Positions 24,130 to 35,764 are shown, numbered from the stretch's first letter. The stretch: 64,000 nucleotides of DNA from Effrenium voratum (GCA_963377175.1 CAUJNA010003318.1:557501-621500); one strand, 5' to 3'. Numbers and translations are program-made. Notes: generated by a model from the letters alone, not told the origin.

Positions 24130-26430
24130 AAGCGTGTACAAATGGTGTATGTGTGTGTGTGTGTGTGTGTGTGCGTCTCATACGCATGTGTGTATATATA
24201 TATATATATGGAGACACCGCTTCGAACCGATGACAGCAATCACCGATGTACGGCAACGCCTGCACAGCAAGCAGGCATGCATGACATGCATGCCCTAGCA
24301 TCGTCTACCGCTTTTTCGTAGATAGAGAACCGGCATCACTGCAAATGTGGGCACGTACCTCCCTGTCATACTTCGAAGATTGTCTTGTGAAAATCAAGGT
24401 CGCTGTGGATGAGGCAAACAAGCTTGTGTGCTGAGTGACAATTGTCAGTCGAAGGAGCTTGGCAAACAGCTGAGCGACAGCGACAAGGCGAACACAAGCC
24501 ATCAAGCAAGCAGCAAGCGAAATCAAGCAAGGACCTAGCCGCACTGGCTGACACGCACGCATGAAGCAAGTGTCGAGCAGCTATCCATCATCCAGCAAAA
24601 TCTGCTGCAGCTGCCTTGCAAGGCCAACACTGCGTCAACACCGGGCAACTCCTCCAGTGCAACGTGCCGCATTTCATTGCCAATTGGCCAGGACTGGTGG
24701 CACGGTGTGTCCAGCAACTCCTCGAAAGCCCCCCCGCAAGAACTCTCCTGCGATGGGAAGGTGGTTCCCTGTGTAGAACCTATCATCAGGGCGGGCAACA
24801 CTCCCAGCATTCGGTGAATCATGCCCTGCTCAGCTCGCGGGCCTTTGTTTTCGGCTGGTTTCGGCCTTTAGGGTCAGGTTTGCTATGGATCACCAGGCTG
24901 TCTCAGGGTTGAAAGTGTGGGTTGGACTTCGGTTTGGTTGGGGTTGATTCCAGCAGTCAGTTGGACAACGTGTGGTCTCTTGGACTCGAGCTAAGACCAC
25001 CATGCAACACCGCGAGCCTGGTTCACTGAATTCTGGACACCCGTAGACTGACCACCTGACCACCTGCCCATCTGACCACTGGAGCACCTCACCACCTGAT
25101 CACATGACCACAAACCAGCCAACCCGCCACGCAATCAGCAGCCAGGCCTTTCTATGAGACGATGCTGGGCCAAAATACATCGAAACTTCCTGCAAAAGCT
25201 GAGCCTCCCCTTCTTGCATCAGCATGCCGTCTTGTCCAGACGGATGCAATTCCCCCAGCAAGCACGTTAGCCCGTCGTCTTGCTGTCATACACATGCCAG
25301 CGGCATGCGCGTTGGCCTGAGAGGCGCATGTGTCCCGCCAAAGAGTCACGGAGAACACCATGGCTGACGCGCCCCACACCCGGCCAGCGGTGTTCGGATC
25401 TCCCACGAGGACTCAGTGGGATCCCAGGTAGGGCTTGCCAATTCCGCATGCGGAAAGCACAAGTGGCATGGTCGACAGTGACACATGTCACTCCTGTCAG
25501 TCCGCCTCGTGTGCATTTGTTGGCGCAAAAGAGTTCTTGGGACGTGCCAGAGCGGTCGGCCTGCGGAAAACAAGCCTGGCGCAGTCAATGTAATTGCCCA
25601 AATCCCATGGCCAACGATACTCCACGTGACAAAACGACGATTCAAGCCGAATTGAACAAGCGAACCGCTGCCCTCTCGGTGTTCAATTAGCAAACAGGTT
25701 TCTGCGGATCGCGCCTGAAACTAGGCAAGATCAGACCGGGGGGCGGGGGGGGACTCCCAAAAGTGGCAGGCTCTCCAGTTGAACCCAAAGAGGTCCCCTA
25801 GTTTTGGAATCACCTAATAGGTCAGGGTAGCTGTTGACCACTCAGAACAGGCCTTCCCTTTTCCTGCACTCCCCGCCACCCACCCCACTGCACTGGCCCC
25901 CCTGCAACAAGCCGCCAACCAACAAGAACATCGCCAACCATTCGCGGTCGAGTTCGCGCAAGAGCGAGCGAAACCCAGCCCTCCGCCCCTCCGCCCCTCC
26001 CTCCAACTACCCACTTTGTTTAAAGGTTATGTCATCCCATGACCAAAACGAAGCGCTGGAATCTACCTTGTCCAGGTTAAATCTTGCGAAATCTACCTGT
26101 CCGTCCCCAACCAGGGCATTTCTCTAACGGGTGGTCATTCGAGCATGTACCAAAGCCGCCCAGTATCCAATCTCGTTGAAAATGGGCTCCTCATCCGTAG
26201 CAAAGAGTGGTTTCTTTTTGGTCCTTTTGGCCTCTTCTGCCTTGTTCGAGCGCGCCCTCCAGTCGCCGCTCGAACCCCGAATGAGTTGTTCAGATGCCCT
26301 TGGCTCATCTTTCACTACCTTCCTTCTTCTTTTTCTTTCTATTGTATAAACACCGTCACACGCATTGGGCGTTTATAAATCCCAACGCTCGTTTCACCCG
26401 CCAAAAAAACAAAACAAACGCAAAAACGCC
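24130..26430. other. Intron sequence with (GT)n and (AT)n
   Basis: Contains (GT)n at 24,149-24,174 followed by (AT)n at 24,191-24,210, the second duplicate at 25,336-25,440, and a G-run near 25,740. A minus-strand frame at 24,535-24,822 is open for 95 codons but has weak codon bias and no splice support. No accepted exon. Confidence 0.4.
25336..25440. repeat. Diverged duplicate of 24,023-24,125
   Basis: Direct, partial copy of the 24.0-kb segment, sharing CAAAGAGTCACGGAGAACAC and a later CTCAGTGG block. Divergence suggests an old intronic duplication or two members of a small dispersed family. Confidence 0.6.
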
Positions 26431-26437
26431 AAACGGC

Positions 26438-26527
26438 CTCATCGGCGCACTGCTCCAGCGTCAGCTTCGCCTCCACCGCCGCGCGCAAGCTGTGCATGCC
26501 CGCCGCCTCCGCCGCCGCGTCCGCGGC
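26438..26527 (-). CDS. Exon, alanine-rich repeat protein
   Basis: Thirty codons, phase 0 to phase 0, from a CCGGAG acceptor to a GAG|GCCGTT donor (GC). The peptide begins AADAAAEAAGMHSLRAAVEA and ends KLTLEQCADE. An internal GAG|GCGAAG could serve as an alternative donor. Phase agrees with the 23.7-kb exon downstream. Confidence 0.65.
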
Positions 26528-27207
26528 CTCCGGCGAAAAGGGCCGCGGTTTCGGCGGGTCCGGGGGTTCTCCGCGGGTTCTCGGGCTCTCGGGCTTTCTT
26601 TCGGTGGGCTTTCGGGGGGTTTGGGTGGGTCGGTTCCAGAATACTTGAAGCACCTACAATACAAACAAGTAAGTTGTTCGGCACTCATTCCCTTCCCCGA
26701 AAAGAAGAAAGGGTATTGAGTCCGGGTACTTAATGTTGAAAAAAAAAGCAGTGGAGAAACCAATCACACAAATTGTCGAAGCCAATACAAAACCAAATCT
26801 AAACAGTAGGCCGTTGAACGCGATTTGTGCCTACTAAGCTGTCGAAGAGCGCACAAATAGGATTGGAGTGAGGGCTGCTCCCAAATATTCAATAGGGAAT
26901 CTACCAAATAACCACAACGTTGGTCTAGCATCCATCCATGCCGTCGCTTGGATTCTGAAGATGCATCTTCAAACATCGTCTGAGTCACAAGCGGATTCTG
27001 CAGCGTCAGCGGTCAACGTGATTGTCAGCGGCAACAAAACGTTTGTCCGTTCAATGTCGAACCTGGAAAAAATACACCTCAAGATACCTCAAGAATCAGG
27101 GGTTCTGAATCAGCCAAGAATTAACCTGTATTCAATACATTGTCAACCACTCGCATTCGATGAGAACCCAGCTACCAGCAACCCTGGCCGCGTGGATCGT
27201 CCCCCAC

Positions 27208-27276
27208 CTGCGCGCGGTCCAAGTTCTGCTCCGCCGCCAGCTTGGCTGCTGCCCGGCCCCCGAGCACAGCTGCGTC
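27208..27276 (-). CDS. Exon, alanine-rich repeat protein
   Basis: Twenty-three codons, phase 0 at both ends, from an ATCGAG acceptor to a GCGCAG|GTGGGG donor (GT). The peptide begins DAAVLGGRAAAKLAAEQNLD and ends RAQ. The GRAAAKLAAEQ heptad-like stretch fits an alpha-helix with a small-residue face. Confidence 0.7.
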
Positions 27277-28107
27277 CTCGATTTTGCTCGCGGATGGGAC
27301 AAAGGTCCACCTGGGGGTGTCCTGGGTTTTTCTGCTTCCAAATTTGCTCTTTGGCTTTAGGCTTTAGGGAACCATTTTTGGGGTTGTGTGGTTCCCTCCA
27401 TTTTGAGACAACCCAACTGGACTTCCCCCAAGGCGTGGCGAACTCTGGAAGGGTCGCCGCTTGGTTGGGGATTGTTGCCGTTTGGTCGGGGAAAGTCGCC
27501 GTTTCGCCTTCATAGATTTGTCCCAGAAGAGTAAAAAGTGCCTGGAGACACCAAAAAGTGTCGCTACCATTGGTGTTGACCCACGGCCACATGTTTGGGG
27601 TGGGTCACAGCTTGCTTGGAAGCTTGTTGCAGGATTGTTTGGTCGCTTAAGACCTAGGCATTCCAAGCTTACCCCATCCTCAGGAGTGAGTCTTCAAGTT
27701 GTCTTATTTGTTCCTGCTTTCACATAACTCAACTTGCGCCGTTTGTGAGTTTCGTTCAACTGCTCTCCAAAGTTTCCAAGGGCAACTGTTTGTCACCGCC
27801 GTTGCACAATTGTCAAAGTGTCTCCTATATTTAGCACCCACATACACCCACTGGTGCAGCCCCCGTTTTAGACCATTTTAGTGGGGATTGGGATGTTCAC
27901 TGGAAACACGATTTGGGTTTTGACCCATAGCCATGTCTCAACCCTTCTACAGGGATCCTTACATTATACACCTGAACATTGCAACTTGTACATGGCGGTT
28001 TCCAACTTTATTTTGGTGTGGAAAAAGCAACTTGTATCTTTTAAGGAGCCCTGGTCTACCCCCCCACCCCCCACCTCCCCCCGACGCCCCCCCGACGCCC
28101 CAAAAGG

Positions 28108-28176
28108 CCGCTCCGCCGGCGCCATGCCGAACTCCGTGGCGGCCCGCAGCGCCGCCCCGGCGGCGCAGTCCGCCGC
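28108..28176 (-). CDS. Exon, alanine-rich repeat protein
   Basis: A GCGGGAG acceptor is followed by AADCAAGAALRAATEFGMAP then AER in GC-ending codons. The donor is not obvious, so the left edge is approximate. An alternative acceptor (GCCAG, about 15 nt upstream) is possible. It shares the AAxxAAGAAxxAA pattern. Confidence 0.6.
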
Positions 28177-28554
28177 CTCCCGCGCCCCGAGGCCTGGCGC
28201 GCCGAGAAGGGGCCCCTTCTCCCCAGGCGCGGAGCGCGCTGTTCCAACGGAAAACACGGAACAAACACGTGTCAAGGAAGAAGAAGGCAATGACATCTAA
28301 AAAAGAAAGAGTAAAACAAACGTGTCAAGAGGCAATTGGCAAAACACAAATATAGATGATCATGTGCTCATGTGCAGAAAGAGCAAGACACGTCACTGGA
28401 GTCCCCCTAAGGAGACAAGCCGTTGGAACCGCTTTGCTTGAGGCCTCCTCCCCCCCCCATGTAAAACGTCAAAGCGAGCAGGTTGAAAAGGCAGGTGTCT
28501 TTCCCTTGCCAATCTATCTCAAAGGGGGTCTATGTACATCTGCGTGTCTGTGTG

Positions 28555-28660
28555 TATGTATGTATGTATGTATGTATGTATGTATGTGTGTATATATATA
28601 TATATGGTCCCGTGTTCCGTGTTGCTACCCCCGCCCCCCCCATATGGTATGGGTCCCCCA
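28555..28660. repeat. Left end of inverted-repeat shell element (solo end)
   Basis: (GTAT)n and (AT)n lead into GGTCCCGTGTTCC...GTTGCTAC (from 28,606), then a C-run, then CATATGGTATGGGTCC (28,641-28,656). The same series, in the same order, opens the complete copy at 56.1 kb. Here the telomere-like array does not follow immediately. The matching right end is at 31.55-31.64 kb, so 28.6-31.6 kb may be one enlarged copy. Confidence 0.7.
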
Positions 28661-28739
28661 GGACCCCCCCCCATAAGAGGGTTCATGCCCAATATGTCGT
28701 GGACATGTTTCGCCAAACATCACAAGAACAAATGCTCGT

Positions 28740-29393
28740 TCGCTAAAATTAGCGGAATTAGCCAAAATTAGCCAAAAAATCTGCTAATTCTGCTAATTAT
28801 TTGCCGGAATTACCGGAATTAGCCAAATTAGCAGAATTAGCCCAAAAATGTTTTTCAGGAACCTTCCTTTCACATAATTAGCGGAATTTCCCAAAATTAA
28901 CCAATAAATCGGCTAATTCCGGTAATTATTTGCCGGAATGAGCGGAATTAGCTATTTAGGTGCTGGAATTGGCAAATTATCCTAATTAATTAGGATAATT
29001 AGGATAATTAAGATAGTTAGGATATTCGAGCACTCCGCTTTACCTAATTATCCTCTTATCCTAATTTATTAGGACAATTTGCCAATTCGGGTACGTAGTT
29101 ATCCTAATTACTAATAAACCTAATTAATTAGGATAACTAGGATATTTGGGATAATTAGGATAATTAGGAAAAATATGTTTTCCAAAAGACCGGAGATGCA
29201 CGGCCTAAGCTCTCACTACTGGCAGGCTCAACCGGGTAGGAAGTCGACCGAGTCAGCATCATGTTCATTGTGTGTTTGTTTTTGTTAATCATCATCATCA
29301 GCATCATCATCATCATCATCATCATCGTCATCATCGTCATCATGTTCATCATGTTCATCATCATGTTCAACATAATTCTCATGATAATCATCG

Positions 29394-29445
<52 letters not shown>

Positions 29446-29847
29446 GACCATCATCATCATTGTCATCATCATCATGTTCATCATCTTTCTCATCAACCAG
29501 GTAGGGAGTTGAGTGAGGTCTTTTGGAAAACATTGTTTCCTAATTATCCTAATGATCCTAATTATCCTAATTATGCTAATTAGTTAGGATAATTGTGATA
29601 ATTAGTAAATTCGAGCATTCCTCTTTACCTAAGTATCCTAAGCATCCTAACTAAGTAGAATAATTGGCAATTCCATCATTTACATATCAAAATTATCCTC
29701 ATTATCCTAATCAATTAGGATAATTAGGATATTTAGGATAATTAGGATAATTAGGAAAAATATGTTTTCCAAAAGACCTCGGAGATGCATGGCCTAAGCT
29801 CTGACTACTGGGGGCTCAACCAGGTACCATTTGCACCCTCATCTTCA

Positions 29848-29918
<71 letters not shown>

Positions 29919-29998
29919 GCTCATCATCAATCTCATCATCATGGTCATCATGTTCATCATTATCGTTACTATCATCATCATTATCCTCATCCTCATCC

Positions 29999-30059
<61 letters not shown>

Positions 30060-30690
30060 GATGTCCATCATCATGTTTATCATTATTCATCATCGTTTTC
30101 ATCATTATGTTCATCATCAGTTTCATGATCTCATGCTTATCAACATTGTCATCATCATTTTTCATCATCATCATTTTCATCATCATTCTCCCCATCATTG
30201 ATCATCATGATTCGCATCATTATTTTCATCCTCATTCTCATCATCATGTTCATCATCATTCTCACCAACCAGGTAGGAATTCGACCGAGGTCCGTTGGAA
30301 ACCATTATGTTCCTCATTATCCTAGTTATCCGAATTATCCAATGTATCCTAATTCTGCTAACTAATTAGGATAATTGGGAAAATCGAGAACTCCGCCTTA
30401 CCCAATTAACCTAATTATCCTAATTAATTAGAGAATTTGCCAATTCGGGCACGTGATTGTCCTAATTATCCTAATTATCCTAATTGAATAGGATAATTAG
30501 GATATTTAGCATGATTAGGAGAATTAGGAAAAGATATGCTTTCCAAATGGCCTCGGATGCATGGCCTAAGCTCTGACTATTGGCAATCGGTTTCATCATT
30601 ATCATCATCATTCTCATCATCATCATTTTCATCATCACGGTCCATTCTCATCATCCTCATTTTCTTCATCATTATAAATGTCCTTTCCAG
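28740..30690. repeat. TCCTAATTAGGA-rich DNA with three framed (ATC)n arrays
   Basis: AT-rich tracts of TAATTAGGATAATTAGGA and AATTAGC words alternate with ATC arrays at 29,284-29,500, 29,847-30,060 and 30,590-30,680. Each array is preceded by a conserved module, ATGTTTTCCAAAAGACC through GATGCATGGCCTAAGCTCT to a CAACC.GGTA motif, at 29,175, 29,762 and 30,536. The first two are followed by CAACCAGGTAGG and an inverted GGTC..TTGGAAA.CAT. The modules therefore repeat about every 0.6-0.8 kb. No coding capacity. Confidence 0.85.
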
Positions 30691-30929
30691 TTCCTTCCAT
30701 TGCTTTTCTGTATCCGTCCAGTTCTGTCCTTTCCTTTCATTCCTTTCGGAAGGACGCGCGCCACATTGGGCGCAAATTACCCTACCACGGACCCCCCCCC
30801 CCCCGCCGGCCCGAGACCCCGAGCCCCCAAATCCTGGCACCTACGCGTCCCACCCCCACCCCGACCCCCTGAACTCGCACCCCGACACCCCGGCACCCCC
30901 ACCCCCAGGACAAGCCAACCCGCAACTAA

Positions 30930-31640
30930 CCATCAACTAACCATAAAACAACCCTAAACTATCCCTAAACCAACCCTAAATACACCCTAAACCAAACCCT
31001 AAACCGTAGACCTCTAAACCTAAACCAACCCTAAATCAACATAAACAAACCCTAAATTAACCCTAAACCAACCCTAAACTAACCCCAAATACACCCTAAA
31101 CCAATCCCTAAACAATAAGCCCTAAACCTAAACCAACCCTAAACCAACATAAACAAACCCTAAATTAACCCTAAACCAACCCTAAACTAACCCCAAATAC
31201 ACCCTAAACCAATCCCTAAACAATAAACCCTAAACCTAAACCAACCCTAAACTAACCCTAAACCAACCCTAAATACACCCTAAACCAAACCCTAAACCGT
31301 ACACCTCTAAACTTAAACCAACGCTAAACCAAACCTAAATCAACATAAACCAACCCTAAATACACCCTAAACCAACCCCTAAACCGTACACCTCTAAACC
31401 TAAACCAACCCTAAACCAACCCTAAATCAACATAAACCAACCCTAAACCAGCCCTAAACTAACCCTAAATACACCCTAAATATACCCTAAACCAACCCTA
31501 AACCACCCCAACCCAACCACAGGTCCACAACCACTGGGGGGGGGGTACTTGTCTGACCCATGACCATTGGGGGGGGGGGGGGGGCTGGCAACGCTGCACC
31601 ATATATATACATATATATATATATATATGTATACACATCA
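30930..31640. repeat. Degenerate CCCTAAA telomere-like array with right shell end
   Basis: CCCTAAACCAA and variants fill 30,930-31,510. Part of the array shows a 108-bp higher-order period (the block starting AACCCCAAATACACC recurs at 31,081 and 31,189). It ends in GACCCATGACCAT (31,555-31,567), a G-run, CTGGCAACGCTGCACC and (AT)n, the inverted counterpart of the left shell. CCCTAAA is the telomere unit of plants and dinoflagellates; this copy is interstitial and decayed. Confidence 0.85.
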
Positions 31641-31965
31641 AAGGTATAAACAGCATACATGGGTGAGCGTGTGTATGTGTGTCAAAATAGGGATTTGGAC
31701 CCCAAAATGGGTGGAGGCTCCCTTTGGTTTCCCTCTAAAACAACCTCAAAAGCCAAAAAGCGGAGGACACCTTGAAGTGTCCTTTTTGGAAAGGACACCT
31801 TTCTCAAAATTGATAATAATAAAAAACACCCTCCAACCAGTTGGTGTCCTTTTTGACCTCCTGTCAAAGAAACTCACAAAAACCGGGGGGGGGGGGGGGG
31901 AGGGGCGCGATTCTTTGAGGCGCCCAAAGGGCACAGCGCAGCCGGACGCCTGAATTCACGGCCGC

Positions 31966-32022
31966 CTGGCCCAGGGTGGTGCCTGCCGCCATGGCGGCCG
32001 CCACCCCGCACTGGCGGCACTC
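31966..32022 (-). CDS. Exon, alanine-rich repeat protein
   Basis: Nineteen codons, phase 0 to phase 0, from an ATGGAG acceptor to a CAG|GCGGCC donor (GC). The peptide is ECRQCGVAAAMAAGTTLGQ. The frame stays open and alanine-rich on both sides, so a longer exon using other AG and donor sites is possible. It lies beside a G-run and the telomere-like element. Confidence 0.6.
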
Positions 32023-32099
32023 CTCCATCGGACGTCCAAGCGTCCGAGGGCCCGAAAGCGCGGCGGCTTCAGCGGGTCCCATTTTTCTTGGACGCTACC

Positions 32100-33365
32100 C
32101 CCCCCGCCCCCCGTTGTTGGTGTTGCTTTTAAAGGGGAAGTTCAAGGTGGGGTGTTCAAGGGGACTTTGTTCCAGGAAAAAAGCGCCATTGTGTGTCCCC
32201 GAAAAACAGAGCCACCCAAATGGGCAATCAAGGCGGGCCATGGTGACGTTGGGAATATCTGGAGATCCATTGTTGCATGGGACATTCGAAGCACGCCATC
32301 ACTCAGATTCGCCCTCGATGTAACTACCCCAGGGCTTTGGTGGCAACATGGTCCCGTAGCAATGTGGTCATGATGATCGTCAATACGGTCAAAGCCGAGG
32401 CAGTCAAGCTTAAGCTGATCAAGGAGGTCAAGGTCAAAATTGTCAAAACGGTCAACACGACTGGGACGGTCAGGGGGCTGACCGTCCCTCTCAGTCCCAG
32501 GGTCTAGGGTCCAAGAGCTACTGAGCACGTGGAAACCGGGGAAGACATGATCCGTCCCCCGGTTTCTTGAGGGAAACCAGCATCGAGCCGGGCAACTGGC
32601 ACGTGGGCCAAAAGCAAGGAGAGGGGTTCGACCGCCTGTCGCAGTCCCTACATGTTCAAACCTGAGGCAAGCGTGGGTGTACCTTTGGAACAAAGGCATG
32701 CGCTGCTTTGAGTTTGGTTCTAATCATTTTCCGGCACCATCAATGCTATGGCCATCCATGTGCAACCCTCTTTCAGATGGTGTTGAAAGGGAGGCCAAAA
32801 GAAACCAACCAGTTGCCGGGTCTACTTTGAAAACTCCTATATCCATCCGGAGCTTTCGTGCCTGCAAACGGCTGAGTAAAAAATGGCTGAGGGTTGCCGA
32901 AGAAGCTTTCAAAGCTATGTTGAAAGAGCAGCTCAAAACCCTCTGGAGAGGATCAGCCGTTTTGACGTGACACATACTCTACTTGCGGGCGCATGGTCCC
33001 TCCAGGTCGTATGTGTGGCAACTCTCCTTGACTGGTAGATGTCGATCGCTTGATGTGGGGCATGCCCCTCTGGTTGCAAGCGCTCATACCTCCGGCTCTG
33101 AAGGTCACTCCTGAACCAATCCCCCAGCCTTTTGAGTCACAGCCACGTGCCCGCTCCTCTTCCGCCCTCTCCAAAGCGTCCACGAATGCCGAGTAGCCTC
33201 GGAAGACCGGAGGCTTCGAACCCTACTCGCCAGCCCAACCATGCGCCAAACCAAGCAACAAATCATCCAAGCCAAAGTAGAAGCAACCCATCCAGGGTCC
33301 ACATGAATGACCGACCACACCTACCACAAGAAACTACGTCAAACCAGCGGTCTTGTTTGTGTTGT
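32100..33365. other. Intron or intergenic sequence, no clear feature
   Basis: Non-repetitive except for a (GGTCAA)-like degenerate run at 32,390-32,470. The minus-strand frame 32,142-32,699 is open for 185 codons but has no recognisable domain, splice support or codon bias matching the exons. Confidence 0.4.
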
Positions 33366-33610
33366 TGTTTCGTTGTTTGCTTGCGTGCTTGCTTGCTTGC
33401 CTGCCCGCCCGCCCGCCCGCCTGCCTGCCTTCCTGCTTGCTTGCCTGCTTAATTGTGTTTTTGCTTTTTTGCTTGCCCGCTTGCCTGCCTGCCTGCCTGC
33501 CTGCCTGCCTGATTGCCTGCCTGCCTGATTGCCTGCCTGCCTGATTGCCTGCTTGCTTGCTCCCTTGCTCGTTGTTTTTCTTGCTTGCTCGCTCGCTCGC
33601 TTGCTTCCTG
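33366..33610. repeat. (TTGC)n/(CTGC)n microsatellite mosaic
   Basis: Tetranucleotide runs TTGC, CTGC, CCGC and CTGATTGC follow one another. Open frames through it in all phases are low-complexity artefacts. Confidence 0.9.
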
Positions 33611-33784
33611 GTGACTTTCCACCCCCAAGTGCCTGTTTCCCAACGATTGGCGCACCGGCAGCGCCGTATTTCCTCTGTCATGTTTGTTGATGTGAAGCAC
33701 AATCTGAGAAAATTCCGTATGAAAGACACTTTGTCCATGTTGCGACCACCTTATTAGTCTGTGTGTCTGCATGCCTGCTTGTCT

Positions 33785-33823
33785 GCGTGTCTGTGTGTCC
33801 GTCTCTGTGTGTCTCTCTCTCCG

Positions 33824-33855
<32 letters not shown>

Positions 33856-33898
33856 TTTCTCTCTCTCTATCCTTCTCTCTCTCCCTCTCTCTCTCTCT
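33785..33898. repeat. (CT)n microsatellite, left flank of the retrotransposon
   Basis: CT-rich run that continues as TCTCTC immediately after the far LTR at 41,824. The retrotransposon therefore inserted in, and split, a CT microsatellite. Because both flanks are CT repeats, the target-site duplication cannot be measured. Confidence 0.85.
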
Positions 33899-34067
33899 CG
33901 TTACAATAAGTCGATACTTTACTACAAGTGCAAATGTTGTTCTTGCTGTCACAAACACAAATGTGGTTTCCCAGCATGCACTCTTTTCCTTGTAGACTCA
34001 AGGCCTGCGGTCGGGTAGTGTACATCATGCATGTGCAGGGACAAGTAGTACAGCATGATATTTGACA
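33899..34067 (-). repeat. 3' LTR (169 bp)
   Basis: It differs from the LTR at 41,655-41,823 at five positions. In element sense it starts TGTCAAATATC and ends ...TAACG, so the usual TG start is present but not a CA end. A short purine run (AAGGGG) just inside is a weak polypurine tract. Confidence 0.95.
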
Positions 34068-34391
34068 CGGCCCCTTGGTTAAAAGACCCTGTAGTGTCTT
34101 TTCAACCATATCCAGAAAGGGTGAAAAAGTGCAAAGGGCTCAAAGTAGTTTTGACTGCAAAAGGATCGAAAGTAGTATAACTACAACTCTGCTGGCTGTA
34201 GTCCGCTGACTCTCAAAGATAAAAAAAAAAGCTGTAGTATGTACAGGCTGCTCTCAGTAGCTCTCCTGTTCAGGCCTCAGTAGTGGTACTGAGTGGAGTT
34301 CATGAGATACATCCTGATGTAGTTTGGACCTGGAGGTCCAAAGTTGTAGTGAAGCTGTGGTGCTGCTTCACTGATGTAGCATCACCTGTAG

Positions 34392-35587
34392 TTAGGTGTG
34401 CTTAGTCCAATGCTGGACTCTGTAGCCTTGTTGCTGACCAGTGCAGTGGTCAAGGCTGGCGTAGCGGTTGGTAGTGAAGGTAGTATTGAAGTCAGGGCCT
34501 CCTCGAAGACAAGTGTAGTTGATCTCTGGAGGTGGGAGTGGTTGTTGAAATGTAGTGAGGAGTTTGTGTAGTAGTAGTTTGTGTTGCATGGGAAGATTTG
34601 TGGCAGTGAGTAGTGTGAAGCCGTAGTACGTGGAACTCTTGTGCATGATGGTGTTGATTGCTTTGTAGTGGTGATCCTGTAGTTGTTGTGGTTGGTCGTA
34701 GTAGCTGAGTAGTTCAGGAAGGTGAAGAGGCATGTGGTAGTTCCAGATGTAGTTGTTGGACAGGTTGAAGGTGGTGGTGATCTGGTTCATGTCGTAGTTG
34801 ATCTTGTGAAGTCGTTGGGGTAGTTGCCGAGTGGGTAGGTGATGTTGGCCAATGACTGACACCATGTGACTCAAGTAGTCACGCGAAAAGTTGGTGAGGT
34901 GGCCGCTGCTGATGTAGTGTAACAAGATTTCTTGAGGGAGATGAAGTCGAACGATGATCATGGAGTTGGTGTGTGATGTGGTGAGGTGTAGGGAAGTCAA
35001 GTTGTAGTAAAAGAAGTTGAACGCTTCTGAAAAGCGTAGGCTGAGTGGTAGTGAATCGTAGAGGGGCATTCGTAGGTCTGATGGCAGGTTGTGGATTGGC
35101 CGTTGGTAGTCGAGGTCTGGCATTGGCGTGGTCTGCTGTTGGCTGAGTAGTTGATACTCCTCCAAGGTCAGCCCCACATAGACCTCAGCGTAGTTTTGTC
35201 CCTGATCCATAGTTGGAGTGTGAATACTGTCGTACTCGACAGTAGTAAGGTGGTTCAGGATGTCATCGGGCCTGTAGAATGGTGCAGTGGTCGGTAGTTG
35301 GTGGTTGCAGTGGTAGTTGAGGGCATTGTGGCCTCAGGTGGCGGAGGTGCCACAGAGACCATGCTGCTGGAATCTGTAGTGGATGGTTGGTTTGGTGGTG
35401 TCGAAACTCGGTCAGGTGTAGTAGTACCAATCTGCTGTGCTGGCACAGTAGTCTCAGGCGCGGTCGTAATCGCATCCATGGGTCCAGACATTGCTGGTAG
35501 TGCGATCAAGCAAACGAGGTGAGACGGGGCAAAGTAGTGAGCCAAATGGTAGCTCACAAAAACACATGCGGGAATGTAGTAAAACAA
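34392..35587 (-). CDS. Extra ORF between pol and 3' LTR, split by a frameshift
   Basis: Two sense-strand frames, 35,255-35,587 and 34,392-35,210. The second frame stays open upstream of its first ATG to about 35,290, where one frameshift would join them into roughly 390 codons. The likely start is MSGPMDAITTAPE, resembling the MSGEP start of gag; the upstream part MFYYIPACVF... is hydrophobic and may be read-through rather than a signal peptide. The N-terminal part is Thr/Pro/Ser-rich; the C-terminal part is rich in Leu, Tyr, His and Gln. I recognise no domain. It occupies the place of env-like or accessory ORFs in some copia lineages. Confidence 0.6.
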
Positions 35588-35764
35588 AACAACATGTAAT
35601 GTTGTCCCAAGCCGCCAAAAGCCGCCAAACGTGTAAGTGCAAATTACTGGTGGTTACAATTACTGTGACTTGTAGTTACTGTTACTGTTACTTACATGCA
35701 AGTAGTTACATATGGCCATATACAAACTGTTGTGGTTGATGTGAAACAGTTGTTGTTCGTAGTG

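Noticed and set aside
24535..24822. 95-codon minus-strand frame (EELLDTPCHQSW...)
   Set aside because: Reads partly protein-like but lacks splice borders and GC3 bias, and no neighbouring exon fits.
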